Positions 9,449-16,865 of a DNA stretch of 64,000 nt are shown here, one piece after another. Source of the DNA: Desulfobulbus propionicus (GTDB lineage Bacteria > Desulfobacterota > Desulfobulbia > Desulfobulbales > Desulfobulbaceae); contig PDQK01000029.1 of assembly GCA_002746685.1 (NCBI GenBank), positions 1 through 64,000 of the forward strand, written 5' to 3'. The translations under genes and the position numbers were made by a program. The stretch's first letter is position 1; each line of letters opens with the position of its first letter. The notes beneath the pieces were generated by a model. It saw nothing but the letters and a program-made list of their open reading frames with translations. It did no database searches and was not told where the DNA came from.

Positions 9449-10371
9449 CTGGAAACCTCCCGTACTGCTGGTTTTACACCTTTAAGCTCCTGCACGAGTG
9501 CTTTGGTGTGTTCCGGGGTGGTACCGCAACAACCACCAACAATGGACACTCCAAACTCTTCAATAAACCGCTTCATGTCTTTGGCGTACTGCTCTGGTGA
9601 GAGGGGGTAACAGGTCTTGCCATCCACCACTTCAGGAAGCCCCTGATTGGGTACACAGGAAATACGCCCTGGCCAGTTCTGGCTGAGATACCTGATATGC
9701 GATTCCATTTCAGCAGGCCCGGTGGCACAGTTTAAGCCAAAAGAGAGGATGGGAAAGGGTTCAAAGGTAACTGCAGCTGCAGCGATATCAGTACCCACCA
9801 ACATGGTGCCGGTACGCTCAATGGTCACTGAGGCCATCACGGGCACATCCTCCCTGCCCATATCATCCAGCACCTTGAAACAGGTGGTCATGGCTGTTTT
9901 TATCTGGAGCAAATCCTGGCAGGTTTCAATGATGAGCACATCCACTCCACCCTTTACCAGAGCCTGGATCTGTTCTTCTGTGGCACGGGCCAGGTCTTCC
10001 ACTTCAATATGCCCGAGGGATGGCAGCTTGGTCCCTGGGCCGACAGAACCAGCAATATAGGTGTCAGGCTTACCGTTGATAGCTTTGCGGGCACACTCCA
10101 CTCCCGCAAGGTTAATTTCCTCTACCCGGTCCTCCAGGTCATACTCACTCAATACTATTGAACTGGCCCCAAAGGTATTGGTTTCTATCACCATTGCGCC
10201 AGCCTCAACAAAGGCACTATGCAGGGCAATAATGGTTTCCGGAGAGGTCACATTTAAAAGTTCGTTACACCCTTCCCTGCCTTCCCAGGCTGCAAGGGGA
10301 ATATCCATGAGCTGCAGATTGGTTCCGCAAGCGCCATCCACAATTACCACGTCCTGTTCTGTAATCTGCAT
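9445..10371 (-). CDS. metH: methionine synthase, homocysteine-binding subunit (split MetH N-terminal module)
   Basis: The 308-residue protein is a homocysteine S-methyltransferase barrel. It opens with VDGACGTNLQ and has the three zinc-binding cysteines, Cys215 in GLNCATGPAEM and Cys281-Cys282 in GGCCGTTPEHTK. It ends before any pterin domain. Coupled by a 4-base overlap to the 813-residue subunit, it should bind and activate homocysteine and meet the cobalamin domain in trans. A cobalamin-independent S-methylmethionine:homocysteine methyltransferase (MmuM-like) is an alternative for an isolated protein, but the overlap argues against it. A MetR-type gene is divergent upstream, which suggests homocysteine-responsive control. 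Confidence 0.92.
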   Translation of the reverse strand: MQITEQDVVIVDGACGTNLQLMDIPLAAWEGREGCNELLNVTSPETIIALHSAFVEAGAMVIETNTFGASSIVLSEYDLEDRVEEINLAGVECARKAINGKPDTYIAGSVGPGTKLPSLGHIEVEDLARATEEQIQALVKGGVDVLIIETCQDLLQIKTAMTTCFKVLDDMGREDVPVMASVTIERTGTMLVGTDIAAAAVTFEPFPILSFGLNCATGPAEMESHIRYLSQNWPGRISCVPNQGLPEVVDGKTCYPLSPEQYAKDMKRFIEEFGVSIVGGCCGTTPEHTKALVQELKGVKPAVREVSR

Positions 10372-10454
10372 TGTTTTTTTTTACCGCTTCCCTTTTGCCG
10401 AAGGGGGTATATTGATTGAGTTTACGTCCGATTTGCCCAAATAAGATGGTCACA

Positions 10455-10489
10455 ATACCACTTGTACTTATGAACACAAGTGGTATAAT
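10455..10489. promoter_or_regulatory. perfect 11-bp inverted repeat overlapping the metR promoter
   Basis: The arms ATACCACTTGT (10455-10465) and ACAAGTGGTAT (10476-10486) are exact reverse complements separated by 10 bases. The right arm runs into a consensus -10 box, TATAAT (10484-10489), with TTGTAC as a weak -35 at 10462-10467. A regulator bound here would cover the metR promoter and sit in the metR-metH intergenic region. The repeat does not match the enteric MetR consensus TGAA-N5-TTCA. Binding by this MetR is inference. Confidence 0.6.
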
Positions 10490-10500
10490 TTCACCTATCC

Positions 10501-11418
10501 ATGAAATCTATTCATAAAAAGACAATAGCAACCTTAGAACGCATCCATCTGGAAATACTCCACGCTGTCGATGAGCACGGTTCACTCACGGCAGCTGCTA
10601 AAAGCCTCCATCTCACTCAGTCTGCGTTGAGTCATAGTATTCGTAAACTTGAACGGCAATGGGGAGTTGCGCTGTGGTATCGGGAAGGCCGTAACTTACG
10701 TCCTACCCAGGCGGGTGCGTATCTGCTCTCTGTGGCACAGCGGCTGACACCACAGTTTCGTCAAGCAGAAGAGCGTCTCTGGCAGTTTGCCCAGGGACAG
10801 CGAGGAACCCTGCGCATCGGTATGGAGTGCCACCCCTGCTACCAGTGGCTATTAAAAATCACGGCTCCATACCTTGCCCAATGGCCGGAAGTTGACCTGG
10901 ACATTAAACAAAAATTTCAATTTGACGGCATAGATGCCTTGCTCGGCAGTGAGATAGACCTGCTGGTAACACCAGACCCGATGTACCACAAAGGGCTCTT
11001 GTTTGAACCGGTATTTGACTATGAGCAGGTGCTGGTGGTTGGAGCAGGTAACCCCCTTGGACAGGCAAAGCATGTTTTACCAGAACACCTTACTGAACAA
11101 GTGCTGATTACCTACCCCGTCACCAATGATCGGCTGGATATATTTACCCAATTCTTTCATCCTGCCGGTATCAGGCCCAGGCGTCACAAACTCATCGAGA
11201 CCACAGATATCATGCTCCAGATGGTTGCCAGTGGCAGGGGGATTACTGCCCTGCCCCGCTGGGTGGTGGAAGAAAATGCGGATCGCTTTGAGCTGTTCCC
11301 GGTTCGACTGGGTAAAACCGGTATCCACAAACATATTTATCTTGGTATTCGTGAAGCAGATGCAAACATTGATTATCTGCGGGCATTTGTACACCTTGCG
11401 CGGGAGCAGCAAACCTGA
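10501..11418 (+). CDS. metR: LysR-family regulator, MetR-like
   Basis: The 305-residue protein has an N-terminal winged helix (about 15-75: GSLTAAAKSLHLTQSALSHS) and a LysR effector domain. The domain start, LRIGMECHPCYQWL, closely parallels the homocysteine-binding region of enteric MetR (ECHSCIQWL), as do the DYE and LPRWVVE segments. MetR activates met genes using homocysteine as co-inducer. The gene is divergent from the split metH, and an 11-bp inverted repeat lies between them. The predicted transcription start is about 5 bases before ATG 10501, so the mRNA may be nearly leaderless; no Shine-Dalgarno sequence is visible. Confidence 0.87.
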   Translation: MKSIHKKTIATLERIHLEILHAVDEHGSLTAAAKSLHLTQSALSHSIRKLERQWGVALWYREGRNLRPTQAGAYLLSVAQRLTPQFRQAEERLWQFAQGQRGTLRIGMECHPCYQWLLKITAPYLAQWPEVDLDIKQKFQFDGIDALLGSEIDLLVTPDPMYHKGLLFEPVFDYEQVLVVGAGNPLGQAKHVLPEHLTEQVLITYPVTNDRLDIFTQFFHPAGIRPRRHKLIETTDIMLQMVASGRGITALPRWVVEENADRFELFPVRLGKTGIHKHIYLGIREADANIDYLRAFVHLAREQQT

Positions 11419-11445
11419 GCGAGCTGACAACAATGCAGGTTTGCT
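11408..11445 (+). terminator. hairpin at the end of metR
   Basis: AGCAAACCTG (11408-11417) and CAGGTTTGCT (11436-11445) pair over 10 bp with an 18-base loop. The left arm includes the metR stop. No U-run follows directly, so termination strength is doubtful. Confidence 0.4.
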
Positions 11446-11474
11446 CTCCTCACGCCTTTTCCCGCGAGCTATTG

Positions 11475-11807
11475 CTACGCAGCAATGGGCAGGCTTTCTG
11501 CCTGTGGCTCCATGACCATGGTGCCAGCTCCCAGCCACATGGATAAGGGGCTATTGCTTCCTGGAAGGGGGCCGAAAAACCTGGCCGCTGCAGATAAACA
11601 CATAATCTGGTCACTACTTATTCGGCCTAAAGGTTCGGTTCCAGGAATAAAAAAATCGACCTGTCCATCTCGCTTCACCACCATCAGGTTGCCCCGAGCA
11701 TCCATCATCTCATCGCTGATAAAATGCACTGACTCAAGTTGTGCTTTTCCTTTTTTAATACCGCTGAAAACAAACATTGCCCGACTGATAATCATCTTAA
11801 ATCGCAT
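11475..11807 (-). CDS. conserved-looking hypothetical protein, 110 aa
   Basis: I do not recognise the family. The start chosen is ATG 11807, because AGGAGG precedes it by 6 bases; the longer frame to 11825 has no such site. The protein begins MRFKMIISRAMFVFSGIKKG and has a basic, beta-rich look. It contains GNLMVVKRDGQVDFFIPGTE and a C-terminal segment rich in Gly, Ala and Met. No signal peptide or clear membrane helix is present. It lies tail-to-tail with metR and head-to-head with the WYL regulator, whose start is 87 bases away, so the regulator may control it. An overlapping plus-strand ORF (11485-11871) lacks a ribosome site. Confidence 0.6.
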   Translation of the reverse strand: MRFKMIISRAMFVFSGIKKGKAQLESVHFISDEMMDARGNLMVVKRDGQVDFFIPGTEPLGRISSDQIMCLSAAARFFGPLPGSNSPLSMWLGAGTMVMEPQAESLPIAA

Positions 11808-11833
11808 AACCGACCTCCTGTGCATCGTTTTTC

Positions 11834-11863
11834 TTGACTCTACCAGGAGGGGTTTGTCATATA
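11834..11863 (+). promoter_or_regulatory. sigma70-type promoter of the WYL regulator
   Basis: TTGACT (11834-11839) is followed after a 17-base spacer by TCATAT (11857-11862), placing transcription start near 11869. This supports translation from ATG 11894 rather than the upstream in-frame TTG or GTG. The AGGAGG sites of the two divergent genes face away from each other here. Confidence 0.5.
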
Positions 11864-11893
11864 GTGACTAACCCCCAATTTTTTTTGAAAAAA

Positions 11894-12823
11894 ATGAGCC
11901 TGCTTGAACGAATTTATTATTTTCATTCCCGGATTGAAGCGAACCGCTTTCCCAATGCAACGGATTTAGCGGCTGAATTTGAGATATCTCAAGCCACAGC
12001 CCATCGAGATATCAGTTACCTTCGTGATCGATTACTTGCTCCGCTGGAATTTGATCAGCAAAAAAACGGGTATTTTTATACTGAAGAAGGGTTTCGACTC
12101 CCCTTTGAAGAGAGCTCCAAGATTGTGCTCTTTTTAGGTATCCTCACTACCCTGGCCAGTGAGGCAGGACTTGCAGAATTGCCTGAATTTGCACAGCTCA
12201 AAAGCAAGCTCACTGCCATGGTTGCGCCGGATAAAAAAGAGCTTGAACAATACCTGCACTGTGAGTGGGTGGAGACAGAACAGGTTGATACGGTTATCTT
12301 TATGACCGTGCTGAACGCTCTGTTTGAGCATACCCAGGTTCATATCTCCTATCTCAAAGGAGCTGCTGCCAGCTCGCGAACCATTGACCCGCTGAAACTC
12401 ATTCATTATCAGGGGCGCTGGTATCTGTATGGCTGGTGTCATCTCAGAGAATCGAGAAGACTGTTTCATATCTCACGTATCAAGCGTGCTGAGTTGCTTG
12501 AGCATCCTGTTACCCATTTCATGGAGACAGAAGACACCACCCTTACCGGAGTGTTTGGGATATTTAAGGGGGAAGCTCAAAACGAGGTGACCATCCGCTT
12601 AACCGGCCAGGCCGCCGAGTTGATACAATTGCAACATTGGCACCCCAAGCAGCGAATTGAAGCAACTGAGCACGGGGTATTACTCACCCTGCCCGTTGCC
12701 GATGACCGGGAAATCATCATGAAGGTGCTCCAGTTCGGAAAAATGGCTGAGATTATCTCTCCAGCCGGGTTACGGGAAAAAATCAACACAGAAATCAAAA
12801 AAATGGTAGAATTATACCGTTAG
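11894..12823 (+). CDS. HTH and WYL-domain transcriptional regulator
   Basis: About 309 residues from ATG 11894. The N-terminal helix-turn-helix (SLLERIYYFHSRIEANRFPN, then FEISQATAHRDISYLRDRLL) is DeoR-like. The WYL domain follows at about residues 130-210 (DPLKLIHYQGRWYLYGWCH, SRIKRAELLEH), with a C-terminal extension (WCX-like). WYL domains sense ligands, often nucleic acids or nucleotides, and such regulators commonly control stress, defence or metabolic genes. The upstream TTG 11834 is part of the likely promoter, so I rejected it. The divergent small gene is the nearest candidate target, and the glmU-like gene follows 58 bases downstream on the same strand. Confidence 0.85.
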   Translation: MSLLERIYYFHSRIEANRFPNATDLAAEFEISQATAHRDISYLRDRLLAPLEFDQQKNGYFYTEEGFRLPFEESSKIVLFLGILTTLASEAGLAELPEFAQLKSKLTAMVAPDKKELEQYLHCEWVETEQVDTVIFMTVLNALFEHTQVHISYLKGAAASSRTIDPLKLIHYQGRWYLYGWCHLRESRRLFHISRIKRAELLEHPVTHFMETEDTTLTGVFGIFKGEAQNEVTIRLTGQAAELIQLQHWHPKQRIEATEHGVLLTLPVADDREIIMKVLQFGKMAEIISPAGLREKINTEIKKMVELYR

Positions 12824-12881
12824 GTTCTCTCATTCCCCAACCACGTTTTATTTTCATTATCTTTATCCAGAGGAATACACC

Positions 12882-13892
12882 ATGTCATCATCTCTTACTG
12901 CGGTGGTACTGGCTGCAGGTAAAGGCACCAGAATGAAATCGGACAAGGCCAAAGTGCTCCATGAGGTCTTTTTCAAGCCAATGGTACACCATGTGCTTGA
13001 TGCAATTAAGCTGACTTCGGTCAGCCAGACAGCCATTATCATTGGCCACCAAAAGGAAAAGGTCCAAGCCTCACTTAACGGGTACGAATATGTTGCGGTT
13101 ACCCAGGAGGAGCAACTGGGAACCGGCCATGCTGTACTGTGTGCCGAGCAAGCCTGTGCAACATCTGACCATGTCATGATCTTATGTGGCGATACCCCGC
13201 TGGTGAAAGGTGAAATGCTCCAGGCCTTACTTGAGCAGCACCTGCAAAAAAATGCTGCTGTTACCCTGCTCACCACTGAGCTTGCAAATCCCTTTGGCTA
13301 TGGCAGGATCATTAAAGATTCCCAGGGGAATGTGATTGCCATTGTGGAACAAAAGGATGCCTCACCTTCCCAACAGCAGATCCGCGATATCAATGCGGGA
13401 ATTTATGTGGTGGAAAAGGAGTTTCTTTTTACCGCCCTGCACCAGGTTGGGACCGATAACAGTCAGAAAGAGATGTATCTGACAGATATTATCTCCATCG
13501 CAGTGAACAGTGGTCGTCAGGTCCACAACTTCTCCCATCCGCAAGCAATCGATGTGCTGGGTGTTAACTCACGGGTTGAGCTGGCTCAAGCCCATCAAGA
13601 GCTGAAGATGCGTCATAATGAGGAAGTGCTGCTCTCTGGCGTGACCATGCTTCATCCACAATCCATCACCATAGCACCTGACTGTCTCGTGGGAAAAGAT
13701 GTTTTGCTGCACAGTAATATCAGCATTACGGATGCAACCGATGTTGGTCCCGAGGTAACCGTTGAACCAGGATGTGTGCTGAAAGGCTGCACCATTGAAG
13801 CTGGTGCTCTGATTGGTGCCAACTCGGTGTTGGAAAACATCCAGGTTACGAGCGGGGAGCAGGTACCACCTTTGACCTATCGACACTCATAG
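12882..13892 (+). CDS. glmU: GlmU-like UDP-GlcNAc pyrophosphorylase with shortened C-terminal domain
   Basis: The N-terminal 230 residues are a GlmU uridylyltransferase: VVLAAGKGTRMKSDKAKVLHE, then EEQLGTGHAV, LCGDTPLV, NPFGYGRII and an INAGIYV segment. It should join UTP and GlcNAc-1-P to give UDP-GlcNAc for peptidoglycan and LPS. At 336 residues it is about 120 shorter than E. coli GlmU (456). The C-terminal left-handed beta helix has only a few hexapeptide turns (SITIAPDCLVGKDVLLHSNI, VTVEPGCVLKGCTIEAGALI), and the region of the acetyltransferase catalytic His is absent. It is therefore probably monofunctional, and acetylation of GlcN-1-P would need another enzyme. AGAGGA precedes the ATG. 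The symbol is tentative. Confidence 0.82.
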   Translation: MSSSLTAVVLAAGKGTRMKSDKAKVLHEVFFKPMVHHVLDAIKLTSVSQTAIIIGHQKEKVQASLNGYEYVAVTQEEQLGTGHAVLCAEQACATSDHVMILCGDTPLVKGEMLQALLEQHLQKNAAVTLLTTELANPFGYGRIIKDSQGNVIAIVEQKDASPSQQQIRDINAGIYVVEKEFLFTALHQVGTDNSQKEMYLTDIISIAVNSGRQVHNFSHPQAIDVLGVNSRVELAQAHQELKMRHNEEVLLSGVTMLHPQSITIAPDCLVGKDVLLHSNISITDATDVGPEVTVEPGCVLKGCTIEAGALIGANSVLENIQVTSGEQVPPLTYRHS

Positions 13893-14024
13893 TGTGTTTA
13901 CCGAGCATCAAACAAGAAAAACTTAACCAGTTGTGGTAGGTTCGCATATCTCTATCACCTGATCATCATCTCACCCTTCGCTACACCGGAGGGTATCACA
14001 AATACCATTTTGGAGTGTTATCCC

Positions 14025-15314
14025 ATGAGCAATATCAAAAAAATGTACTCCTCCATCCTTGGGGATTCTTTTCCCTTGGACATGACCATCTCTTTTGGTG
14101 GTCAGGAGCTGATCTACCGCAAGAAAACCTGGAACATAACCTCGCCAGACGGCAGCGAAGAAGAACGAGGACTGCGGTATGGCGAGAATCCAAACCAGGA
14201 AGCCGCCTTATATGAGCTGGTAAACGGTAACCTGGTGCTTGGCGATTGTACCTTTATCGAGCCAGGCAATGGGCTGGTCAGCTCCATTGATGTGAAAGAC
14301 ATGATGCAGGTAGGCAAGCACCCGGGTAAAATCAACCTCACCGATGTGGACAACGGGCTCAACATCATCAAATACCTGATGGATCAACCGGCAGCAGCGA
14401 TCCTCAAGCATAACAACCCCAGTGGTGCGGCAGTGGGAACAACGCTGGCTGAAGCCTATGACAAGGCCAACCGGGCTGACCGAATTGCAGCCTTTGGTGG
14501 AGCAGTGGTTGCCAGCCGTGCCATTGACAAGGAGACAGCAGAGCTCATGGCGACCAATTATCTGGAAGTGGTTTGTGCACCCGATTTCGAGGACGGGGTA
14601 CTGGAAATACTGGCCCGGCGGAAAAACCTGCGGGTAATCAAGATTGCTGGTATTGCCAATCTGGCAGCATTTGAAAACCACCGTTTTGTGGATTTTAAAT
14701 CACTCATTGATGGCGGTATCATTGTCCAGCAGTCTGCCATTAACACCATCCGCAGTGCAGCAGACCTCCTTCCTGCAGAAACGGTGAGGAAGGGCGTTGC
14801 ATATACGTGTGAACGTCAACCCACGGACAGAGAAATTGATGACATGATCTTTGGCTGGGCAATTGAACACGGGGTAACGTCCAACTCGGTGCTCTATGTA
14901 AAGGATGGCTGTACTGTGAGCATTGGTACCGGTGAACAAGACCGGGTTGGGGTAGCAGAGATTGCAGTACAAAAGGCGTACACCAAATATGCCGACTCCA
15001 TTTGTTTTGACCAGTATGGCATTCCCTATGCTGAGCTGGAAATGCAGGTCAACCAGGGCAAGAAGGATGAATCATTGCTTGATGAAATAGAGGCCAAGGT
15101 GCTGGCTGACAACGCCGGTTTGGCGGGATCGGTGATGATCTCTGATGCGTTTTTCCCTTTCAGGGATGGAGTGGATGTGGGTATCCGGGAAGGTATTTCA
15201 GCTATTCTCCAGCCAGGTGGTTCCATGCGCGATTTCGAATCCATTGAAGCCTGCAACGAAGCTGATCCAAAAGTTGCGATGATGTACACGGGGCAGCGCT
15301 CTTTTAAGCATTAA
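14025..15314 (+). CDS. purH: stand-alone AICAR formyltransferase (PurH C-terminal type)
   Basis: The start ATG 14025 is supported by GGAG 9 bases upstream; TTG 14010 overlaps that site. The 429-residue protein carries the AICAR transformylase core, including GLRYGENPNQEAALY, the catalytic ILKHNNPSGAA (Lys-His), DRIAAFGGAVVASR and the GSVMISDAFFPFRDGVD region. The MGS-like IMP cyclohydrolase module of bifunctional PurH is missing. It formylates AICAR to FAICAR with 10-formyl-THF in purine synthesis; cyclisation must be done elsewhere (a PurO-type or separate IMPCH gene). A hairpin follows the stop. Confidence 0.88.
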   Translation: MSNIKKMYSSILGDSFPLDMTISFGGQELIYRKKTWNITSPDGSEEERGLRYGENPNQEAALYELVNGNLVLGDCTFIEPGNGLVSSIDVKDMMQVGKHPGKINLTDVDNGLNIIKYLMDQPAAAILKHNNPSGAAVGTTLAEAYDKANRADRIAAFGGAVVASRAIDKETAELMATNYLEVVCAPDFEDGVLEILARRKNLRVIKIAGIANLAAFENHRFVDFKSLIDGGIIVQQSAINTIRSAADLLPAETVRKGVAYTCERQPTDREIDDMIFGWAIEHGVTSNSVLYVKDGCTVSIGTGEQDRVGVAEIAVQKAYTKYADSICFDQYGIPYAELEMQVNQGKKDESLLDEIEAKVLADNAGLAGSVMISDAFFPFRDGVDVGIREGISAILQPGGSMRDFESIEACNEADPKVAMMYTGQRSFKH

Positions 15315-15335
15315 GATTTCCCGTTGAGAGAAAGT

Positions 15336-15369
15336 ACAGCTCCCTTGGAACGTGGTTCAGGGGAGCTGT
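15336..15369. terminator. hairpin between convergent purH-type and oxidoreductase genes
   Basis: ACAGCTCCC (15336-15344) pairs with GGGAGCTGT (15361-15369). The right arm lies inside the 3' end of the minus-strand oxidoreductase gene. It is placed to serve as a shared terminator for the two convergent genes, though the U-runs are weak. Confidence 0.5.
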
Positions 15370-16349
15370 TCTATTTGGACCCACTCTTGTTTTTGTGCTG
15401 CCTCAAGACAGGCTGCACAAATCTGCACTGACCGCAGACCATCACGTCCAGTGACAGGGTTCTTTCCAACTCCTGTCAGGTATTTTTGCCAGTCTTGTAA
15501 AAGCGGCACAATGGTATTCACGGGCTCAGGAGGGCTAAGGTCAATCCGATTTTGACCCTCAATTTTAGTGCAGCTGTTGTAAATCTGCTCTCCCAGCAGC
15601 TGACCATTTTCCCCGACAAATTCAAACAAACCGGAACGAGCTGTGCCAACCTTTGAGCAGTCAACCGTGCCCACCACCCCATCTTCCAGCTCCACCAACA
15701 CAGCAAGCACATCTTCCAAGCTCCGATTATTATGAGAGCGAGCCACAGCAGCAACCTTGCTCACGTTAAGCCCTGTAATAAAAAAGAGTGCGTCAAAAAC
15801 ATGGACTGCAGTATGGTAGCTGACACCAGCACCTGCACGTTCAGGCTCTTCATGCCAGCCTAAAGTGGAGGGTTCCAAACGCTGGTTGGCAGAAAAGGTA
15901 TGCAGCTTTCCCAACTGTGACACATTGGACTTTAAGCGCTGAACCACCGCATTATAGCGCAAGGTTTGCCCCGTGGTGAGCTTGAGCCCCTGCTCCTGTT
16001 CAAGGGCTACTATTGCCCGAGCATCTTCCAGGCTTCCAGCAAGCGGCTTTTCCAGCAAAAGCGGTTTTCCTGCCTGCGCACAAGCCTGGGCAATACCAAG
16101 GTTCATGGTCGGCGGCACAGCAGCCACCACACAGCTAACGTGAGCGCTTTGCACCAACTCCTGCCAGTCTGCAAAGTACCGGCAGTGCCACTCCTGTGCC
16201 TGCTGCTTCCCCTGCTCGGACCGTCTGGAAATAGCGGTCAGTTCCAACCCATCCACATCGCGGATAAGGTGATTGGCGTACCTGCTCCCATGCTTTCCAG
16301 TGCCGATGATGCCAACCCGGCATAGTGGATTCTTTCCATGGGTTTTCAT
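15357..16349 (-). CDS. Gfo/Idh/MocA-family NAD(P)-dependent oxidoreductase
   Basis: The 330-residue protein starts with a Rossmann fold (VGIIGTGKHGSRYA) and has the family signature LLEKPLAG at about residues 98-105. The C-terminal half has the GGGG-type sheet domain with GVSYHTAVHVFDALFF (His-rich active-site helix). Members oxidise or reduce sugar, inositol or sugar-nucleotide hydroxyls, or biliverdin; the substrate here is open. It lies 9 bases downstream of the 168-residue gene of the hem operon and may be co-transcribed. Its 3' end forms half of a terminator hairpin. Confidence 0.85.
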   Translation of the reverse strand: MKTHGKNPLCRVGIIGTGKHGSRYANHLIRDVDGLELTAISRRSEQGKQQAQEWHCRYFADWQELVQSAHVSCVVAAVPPTMNLGIAQACAQAGKPLLLEKPLAGSLEDARAIVALEQEQGLKLTTGQTLRYNAVVQRLKSNVSQLGKLHTFSANQRLEPSTLGWHEEPERAGAGVSYHTAVHVFDALFFITGLNVSKVAAVARSHNNRSLEDVLAVLVELEDGVVGTVDCSKVGTARSGLFEFVGENGQLLGEQIYNSCTKIEGQNRIDLSPPEPVNTIVPLLQDWQKYLTGVGKNPVTGRDGLRSVQICAACLEAAQKQEWVQIEQLP

Positions 16350-16358
16350 TAACGTACC

Positions 16359-16865
16359 TCAAGCCTGGGTGGCACAGAGATCCTGCCATCCTGCAGGCAA
16401 CTGATCTGTGGCAATATCCAAAGCAGATAAAAACGTCTTCAAGTCAGCACAACTACAGTTAAAGGCAGCCGATGACGTCCCCTGCTGGCGCTCCTTACAT
16501 TCAAGTGCAATCATTGCCAGCAAGGCATTTCTTACTGGCATGAGAAAGGAACTCGCGTCCAGCCCGACTCTTCCACAAAAGCCCACCAAACGAGTCCAGT
16601 TTATCCTCGCCCGTTCAACGCCTCTAAATGCAGGAAGCAAACGATTTTCAGGAGTTAAATCACGCAGGATAATCTCAAAATAACGGTCAGTTACCGCTCC
16701 ATGTAAACCATCCAGTTCTTCAGCGGTGAGCACCATGCCAGGGCCATCTTTATCATGACACAGATAATCGATACTGGAATGGAGGGCTACCTCAGGAATT
16801 TCTCCCGAGGTTCTGATAATAAGCTGTTCTTCTTCAAGGATCAGGCCGCGCTCGTTAATGATCAT
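16359..16865 (-). CDS. uncharacterised 168-aa protein in the heme/siroheme operon
   Basis: I do not recognise this family. The protein opens with MIINERGLILEEEQLIIRTS and is acidic overall. Its middle contains AVTDRYFEIILRDLTPENRL, and it has several cysteines late in the sequence (CKERQ, NCSCADL). There is no signal peptide or membrane helix. It overlaps hemA by 4 bases (ATGA), so the two are translationally coupled. Position suggests a role tied to glutamyl-tRNA reductase, such as stability or feedback, or to heme handling, but this is inference from context only. Confidence 0.7.
   Translation of the reverse strand: MIINERGLILEEEQLIIRTSGEIPEVALHSSIDYLCHDKDGPGMVLTAEELDGLHGAVTDRYFEIILRDLTPENRLLPAFRGVERARINWTRLVGFCGRVGLDASSFLMPVRNALLAMIALECKERQQGTSSAAFNCSCADLKTFLSALDIATDQLPAGWQDLCATQA

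Noticed and set aside
11485..11871. 128-codon plus-strand ORF over the 110-aa gene
   Set aside because: No ribosome site; the opposite-strand frame has a perfect AGGAGG and better protein character.
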